Positions 59,862 to 64,000 of a stretch of DNA of 64,000 nucleotides are shown here, one piece after another. Positions within the stretch are counted from its first letter, which is position 1. Each line of letters begins with the position of its first letter. A program made the position numbers and the translations under genes. Below the pieces are notes generated by a model that made no database searches, was not told the origin of the DNA, and worked only from the letters and a program-made list of their open reading frames with translations. Origin of the DNA: Delphinapterus leucas (Eukaryota > Chordata > Mammalia > Artiodactyla > Monodontidae); assembly GCF_002288925.2 (NCBI RefSeq), contig NW_022098050.1, positions 6,095,799-6,159,798 on the forward strand, in the 5' to 3' direction.

Positions 59862-60794
59862 AGGCCCACGGACTAGAACATAAACAAGGATATTTTATTA
59901 CTTACTTTTTTTTTTTGGCACACTAATTAATAACTAAACTGCAACGAAAAAAAAAAAGCAAGCGGAATCCAAATATCCTCTCAGTTGCCATTTAGTTATA
60001 TAAGAAGGAGGAATTAAGGCTAGTTGGCATTGAAGAGTTCCTCCAATGCCACGCTCCAAATCCAAGCCCCTGCACCGGCCTTAAATCAAAAGGGAAAGCA
60101 GGCACCAGCCGCCAAGCACAGAAAGTGGGGCAGATTTCTGCCAGCAGCTAACATGATAGCCTGCTTCTGGGGGACGACTGTCACAGGTCACAGAACTGGG
60201 CCCAGCTAAAAGTCACCAGCCCTGCACAGCTCCTGGTACACCCATTTGCTGTTTTGCAGGGATGGGCTCCAGACAGCTTCCTTTGTAAGGTGCTCCCACC
60301 CCTGCCCCATGGCCAGAGTTGCTGGCGCAGGGAGCAGACATCGGCCCCAAGGTACTGGGCCACCAAGCGTCCCCTTGCCCAGGAATTTAGGATTGGGATG
60401 GAGAAAAAGAAAACAGTGTTTATGAAGAGCCAGAAAGCCATCCTGTGTAAGTAGGGGGGCTGTGGGATGCTGTAGGCCTGAGAAGGCAAGCTCTGTGGGG
60501 GGGACAAAAGGCTGAGGAGGAGAGAGGGAGAGAGAATAAAGAGATGCTGGAATAGAGAGGAACAGGCCACAGCAGTTCTCCCTCTACATGTATTCCCTGC
60601 TGCCTTCCAGGCCTTTCTGAGGCCCACTGCAGCACCCTCCCATCTTCCAGAGCAAAAATCTCTGTCTTCCGATTCATCAGACACCTATGACCTATAACCT
60701 TCTTCGGAGGTTCAGTAATCTTGAAACTTCTGGTACTTGTACTCAACGGAGTTCTAAATAATATGCCCTCAAATCAAATGCTCTTTCTCACTTT
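59862..60794. other. Intergenic, nothing recognised
   Basis: No clear repeat. A 167-codon minus ORF at 60181-60684 is unfamiliar. See the minus-strand poly(A) note. Confidence 0.4.
59894..59899 (-). terminator. Candidate minus-strand poly(A) signal
   Basis: AATAAA on the minus strand. About 35 bp downstream on that strand is CCTGTGTGCTC, a GT-rich stretch. A minus-strand transcript from above 59900 would end here. No coding exon recognised. Confidence 0.25.
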
Positions 60795-61205
60795 ACTTTT
60801 TAAACAAATAGATTTTATTTTCTAGAGCAGTTTTGGGTTCACAGCGAACTTGAGAGGAAGGTGCAGAGATTTCTCATATCGCCCCTGCCCCGACACATGC
60901 AGAGCCCTCTCCGTAATCAACATGCCCCATAGAGTGGTACGTTTGTTGCAATTGATGAACCTACACTGACACATCATCACCCGAAGTCCATAGCTTACAT
61001 TATGGTTCACTCTTGGTGTTGTACGGGTTTGGACGGATGTATAATGACACGTATCCTATTCATCCCTCCCCCACCTCCAGAAACCACTGATCCTTTTACT
61101 GTGTCCGTAGTTTTGTGCTTTCCAGAATATCATATAGTTGGAATCATGCAGTATGTAAGCCTTTTCAGACTGGTTTCTTTCACTTAGGAATGTATTTTAC
61201 TTTTA
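60795..61205 (-). mobile_element. LINE-1 3' end fragment
   Basis: CAGTTTTGGGTTCACAGCGA, CTACACTGACACATCATCAC, ATCATATAGTTGGAATCATG in order, reverse. Confidence 0.8.
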
Positions 61206-61768
61206 TGGTAAAAGTTTCTTGCTTACATTTTCCTAACCCTTCTCTCCTTTAGCGTACACAGTCCATAATACCTTCCAGTTGAGGAAAAAAGCTTATTCCA
61301 GGCCTACAGATCAATTGGAATCAAATGTTTTTTCCTTTGGGAAAAGGGAAACTCACACTTCCTGCATACTGGAAACCAGAAATTCCAGCATTTCCAGTTT
61401 CAGCCGCAGTCCAAGCTTTCTAAAGCATTCTCTGACCATCTTCCAGAGCAGGGATGTTACAATCCAGGGACGCATGCTCAGAATCGTGGCTGCATCACCC
61501 AGGGATGGGCATGACCTGAGGCCTTGGCATCCACAGAACCATCCTGAAGGCTGCCTCTCCTCACCCAGGCAGCATGGTCCCACCTGCAATACGCAGAGCC
61601 CGGTTATGCTCTACTTGGAGGCAAAACCACGGGGGCCTGTTTCAGGATTTGCAAATACTCATCCCCCCTTACTTCTCTGGAGGTCATGATCCTGGTGCTA
61701 CTGGCAGGTGTTTCCCTCACTTCATCCCCACACTGTCTCTGCATCAGCCAGGATCGTACCAACCAAAC
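61206..61768. other. Intergenic, nothing recognised
   Basis: Chance ORFs on both strands; no repeat identified. Confidence 0.45.
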
Positions 61769-62018
61769 TAGCAATTGACATTTACCGACTGCTAATTATA
61801 TGCCAGGCACCTTGCTAAGCCCTTTTTATGTTTGTATTTAATCCTCACAACCTTATGAGGTAGGTAACAGTGGTATCCCCCATTTTATAACTGAGGAAGC
61901 TGAGGCACAGAAAGATGAAGTTACGTGCTTAAGGTCACACAGCCTCAAAGTAGCCTAACCAGGATTTAAGTCCAGACAGTCTAGTTTCAGAGTTCAGCTG
62001 TTAACCACTACACTGTGA
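61769..62018 (+). repeat. MIR, nearly full length
   Basis: TTATATGCCAGGCACCTTGC, TTAATCCTCACAACCTTATG, CATTTTATAACTGAGGAAGC, TTAAGGTCACACAGCC and TTAACCACTACACTGTGATG cover the element end to end. Confidence 0.93.
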
Positions 62019-62029
62019 TGGGGAAGATA

Positions 62030-62500
62030 TTGGTTACACACTGCTGCTTAACAAATTAGTCTGAAACTTGGCAGCTTAAAACAATGGACAGTTATTATCA
62101 CACATAGTTTCTGAGGGTTGGGAATCTGGGTGCTCAGGGGAGGCTATAGTCAAGCTGTCGGCCTGGACTGTGGTCTCCCAAGACTTGACTGGGCCTAGAG
62201 GATCTGCTTCTGAGTTCATTCACATGGCTGTTGGCAGGAGGCCTCAGTGCCTTGCCACGTGGGGCCTCTCTATAGGGCTGCTCGAGACAAGCTTTCCCAC
62301 AGCATAGGGAGGGAGAGAGAGATTGAGAGATGAGCCACTCTGCCTTTTATGACCAAGTCTCCTGGTCACCCGTCATCGTTCCTGCCTTATTCTACTCACT
62401 AAGTCCAACCCACACTCAACAGGAGAGGATTACACAAAGGCGTGAACACCAGGAAGCAGAGATCACCAGAGGCCATCTTGGAGGCTGGCTACCACAGGTG
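62030..62500 (+). repeat. Ancient interspersed repeat, copy 1 of a tandem pair
   Basis: Opens CTGCTGCTTAACAAATTAGT, CAGCTTAAAACAATGGACAG; closes GATCACCAGAGGCCATCTTG and GAGGCTGGCTACCACAGG. The same plan as the next element. Confidence 0.7.
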
Positions 62501-62654
62501 TGAAGGGGAGCTAAACAGAAAAAGACCATGCCCTCAGAAAAACCTAAAACCTGCTCTGCTTCAGAGCCCATGGCCCACAGAGCAGGAATCTGGCTGTGTT
62601 CCACCTACCAGAAGCAAGAGACAAGCCGGCTGAGAGGTCCCCATGTGGTAGTGT

Positions 62655-63127
62655 ATTGGTTAGCTACAGGTGTAAAACAAAACTTAGCTTAAAACAACAA
62701 TGAGCACTTATTATCTCATGGTGTCTGTGGGTCAGGAGTCTGGGAGTAGTTCTGACTCAGGTTCTCTCATGAGGTGCAGTCCAGCCTGGGCTGCAGTCTC
62801 CGGGGACTTGACTTCCAAGATGGCTGACTCACGGGGCTGGCTGTTGACAGGCGGTCCCTGTTCCTCACCTGTTCCTCACACCTCTCCATAGGGCTGCGAG
62901 AGTGTCCTCACAAATATGGCATCTGGCTCTCCCCAGGACTGAATCAAGAGACAGCAAGGCGAAAGCTACAGTGTCTCTTATGGCCCTCAGAAGTCACACA
63001 CTGTTACTTCTGTGGTATCCTATTGGCTAGACAGGCCAGCCCTATTCATTGCGGGAGGGATGTACACAAGAGAGTGAACACTCAGAGGTGAGGATCACTG
63101 GGGCCATCTTTGAGGCCCCTGCCACAG
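62655..63127 (+). repeat. Ancient interspersed repeat, copy 2 of a tandem pair
   Basis: Opens TTGGTTAGCTACAGGTGTAA, AGCTTAAAACAACAATGAGC; closes GATCACTGGGGCCATCTTTG and CCCTGCCACAGG. Its length matches copy 1. Confidence 0.7.
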
Positions 63128-63296
63128 GTGGTCTCTGGGGTGGATAGCAAGGGCTCTGCACTCATACTCTGGCCTCTGTGAGCTATCCCTCTGGGCTATT
63201 CTCTTTCCTGAGCTCTGATTCTATGCTTGCTTTACCAGTTAGGATTAGGTGTGGCTGGTAAAACAGAAAATAAATAAGTGGCTTAAACAAGATATA

Positions 63297-63830
63297 AGAT
63301 GAATGGGTAAAGAAGATGTGGTACATATATATATAATGGAATACTACTCAGCCATAAAAAAGGAATGAAATTGGGTCGTTTATAGAGATGTGGATGGACC
63401 TAGAGTCTGTCATACAGAGTGAAGTAAGTCAGAAAGAGAAAAACAAATATATATTAATGCATATATGTGGAATCTAGAAAAATGGTACAGATGAACCTAT
63501 TTGCAGGGCAGGAATAGAGACGAAGATGTAGAGAATGGATGTGTGGACACGGGGGGAAGGGGAGGGTGGGATGAATTGGGAGATTAGGTTTGACATAAAT
63601 ACACTACCATGTGTAAAATAGAAAACTAGTGAGAACCTGCTGTATATATAGCACAGGGATCTCAGCTCTGTGCTCTGTGATGACCTAGATGGGTGGGATG
63701 GGGGTGGGGAGGGAGGTCCAAGAGGGAGGGGGTATAAGTATACATATAGCTGATTCACTTCACTGTACAGCAGAAACTAACACAACATTGTAAAGCAATT
63801 ATACTCCAATAAAAAAAAATCAAAAAACAA
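63297..63830 (+). mobile_element. LINE-1 3' end, 5'-truncated, young
   Basis: Starts in ORF2 end (GATGAATGGGTAAAGAAGAT), then the 3' UTR to CAATTATACTCCAATAAAAA. Closely matches 44320-44818. Confidence 0.9.
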
Positions 63831-64000
63831 AAAATAAGTCTATTTCTCTTTCATTTGAACGAAGTCCAGAGATAAGCAGACCAAGGCTGATATGGTGGCT
63901 CCACAGGCATCTGGGACCCAGGTTCTTTCTATCTTTCTACTCCTTCAACCTTAGGGCATGGCTTACATCCTTCAGGTCACAAAATGTTTGCTGGAAGTCT

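Noticed and set aside
58915..59883. ORFs of 80-173 codons in the CpG island
   Set aside because: Overlapping ORFs on several frames of both strands with low-complexity Gly/Arg/Glu or Pro/Ser/Leu products; explained by GC content and the purine tract.
1..64000. CRISPR arrays, operons, prophage or other microbial systems
   Set aside because: The window is spliced mammalian DNA; no regularly spaced direct repeats with unique spacers exist and the tandem repeats seen are microsatellites or minisatellites.
1..64000. tRNA genes from A-box/B-box matches
   Set aside because: All GGTTCGAGCCC / GGTTCGTGCCC matches lie in tRNA-derived SINEs without a tRNA cloverleaf.

Overview
This window is nuclear DNA from a mammal, most probably a whale or dolphin. 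The main evidence is about twenty copies of tRNA-derived SINEs of the CHR type, which in plus orientation open with a GGCTTCCCTGGTGGCGCAG-like head. Two length classes occur. One is a full form of about 290 bp. The other is a shorter form of about 200 bp that lacks an internal block, as expected of the cetacean deletion (CD) subfamily. Young cetartiodactyl-type LINE-1 copies are also present. The organism call is inference from these repeats; no search was run.

Positions 1-26850 hold the 3' end of one gene on the plus strand, USP9X (ubiquitin-specific protease 9, X-linked). Fourteen coding exons (1575 to 23005) splice with GT-AG borders and unbroken phase. They encode the last 946 residues, or 962 if an alternative donor in exon 12 is used. 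The first four exons carry the second half of the USP catalytic domain, including a split CxxC...CxxC zinc ribbon and the catalytic histidine box. The remaining exons encode the C-terminal helical region and an acidic/proline-rich tail. The catalytic cysteine box lies upstream of the window. A 3' UTR of about 3.8 kb follows, with a plausible distal poly(A) signal at 26820. The only sequence gap (100 N, 20212-20311) lies inside a TC microsatellite about 60 bp past a splice donor.

From 26850 to the end I see no confident protein-coding gene. The region is intergenic: nested SINEs, LINE-1 fragments (including a defective but nearly complete ORF2 at 40142-44818 carrying two SINE insertions), solo LTRs of endogenous retroviruses (35470-35800, 51170-51770, 52730-53260, 56100-56605), an MLT1-type LTR (57955-58412), MIR, L2 and MER5A relics, and a processed RAN pseudogene (56710-57435) split by a short LINE-1 tail with an 11-bp target duplication. 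Non-repeat items of interest are a CpG-rich island at 58800-59860, a smaller CpG-rich patch with a perfect RFX X-box at 48274, a 60-residue unrecognised ORF at 33592, a cluster of overlapping perfect hairpins at 37757-37795, and a 2.8-kb stretch nearly free of repeats (35801-38679).

I found no new enzymatic or defence system. The most useful observations concern USP9X alternative splicing, cryptic splice donors, unannotated promoter-like islands and the history of nested retrotransposition.
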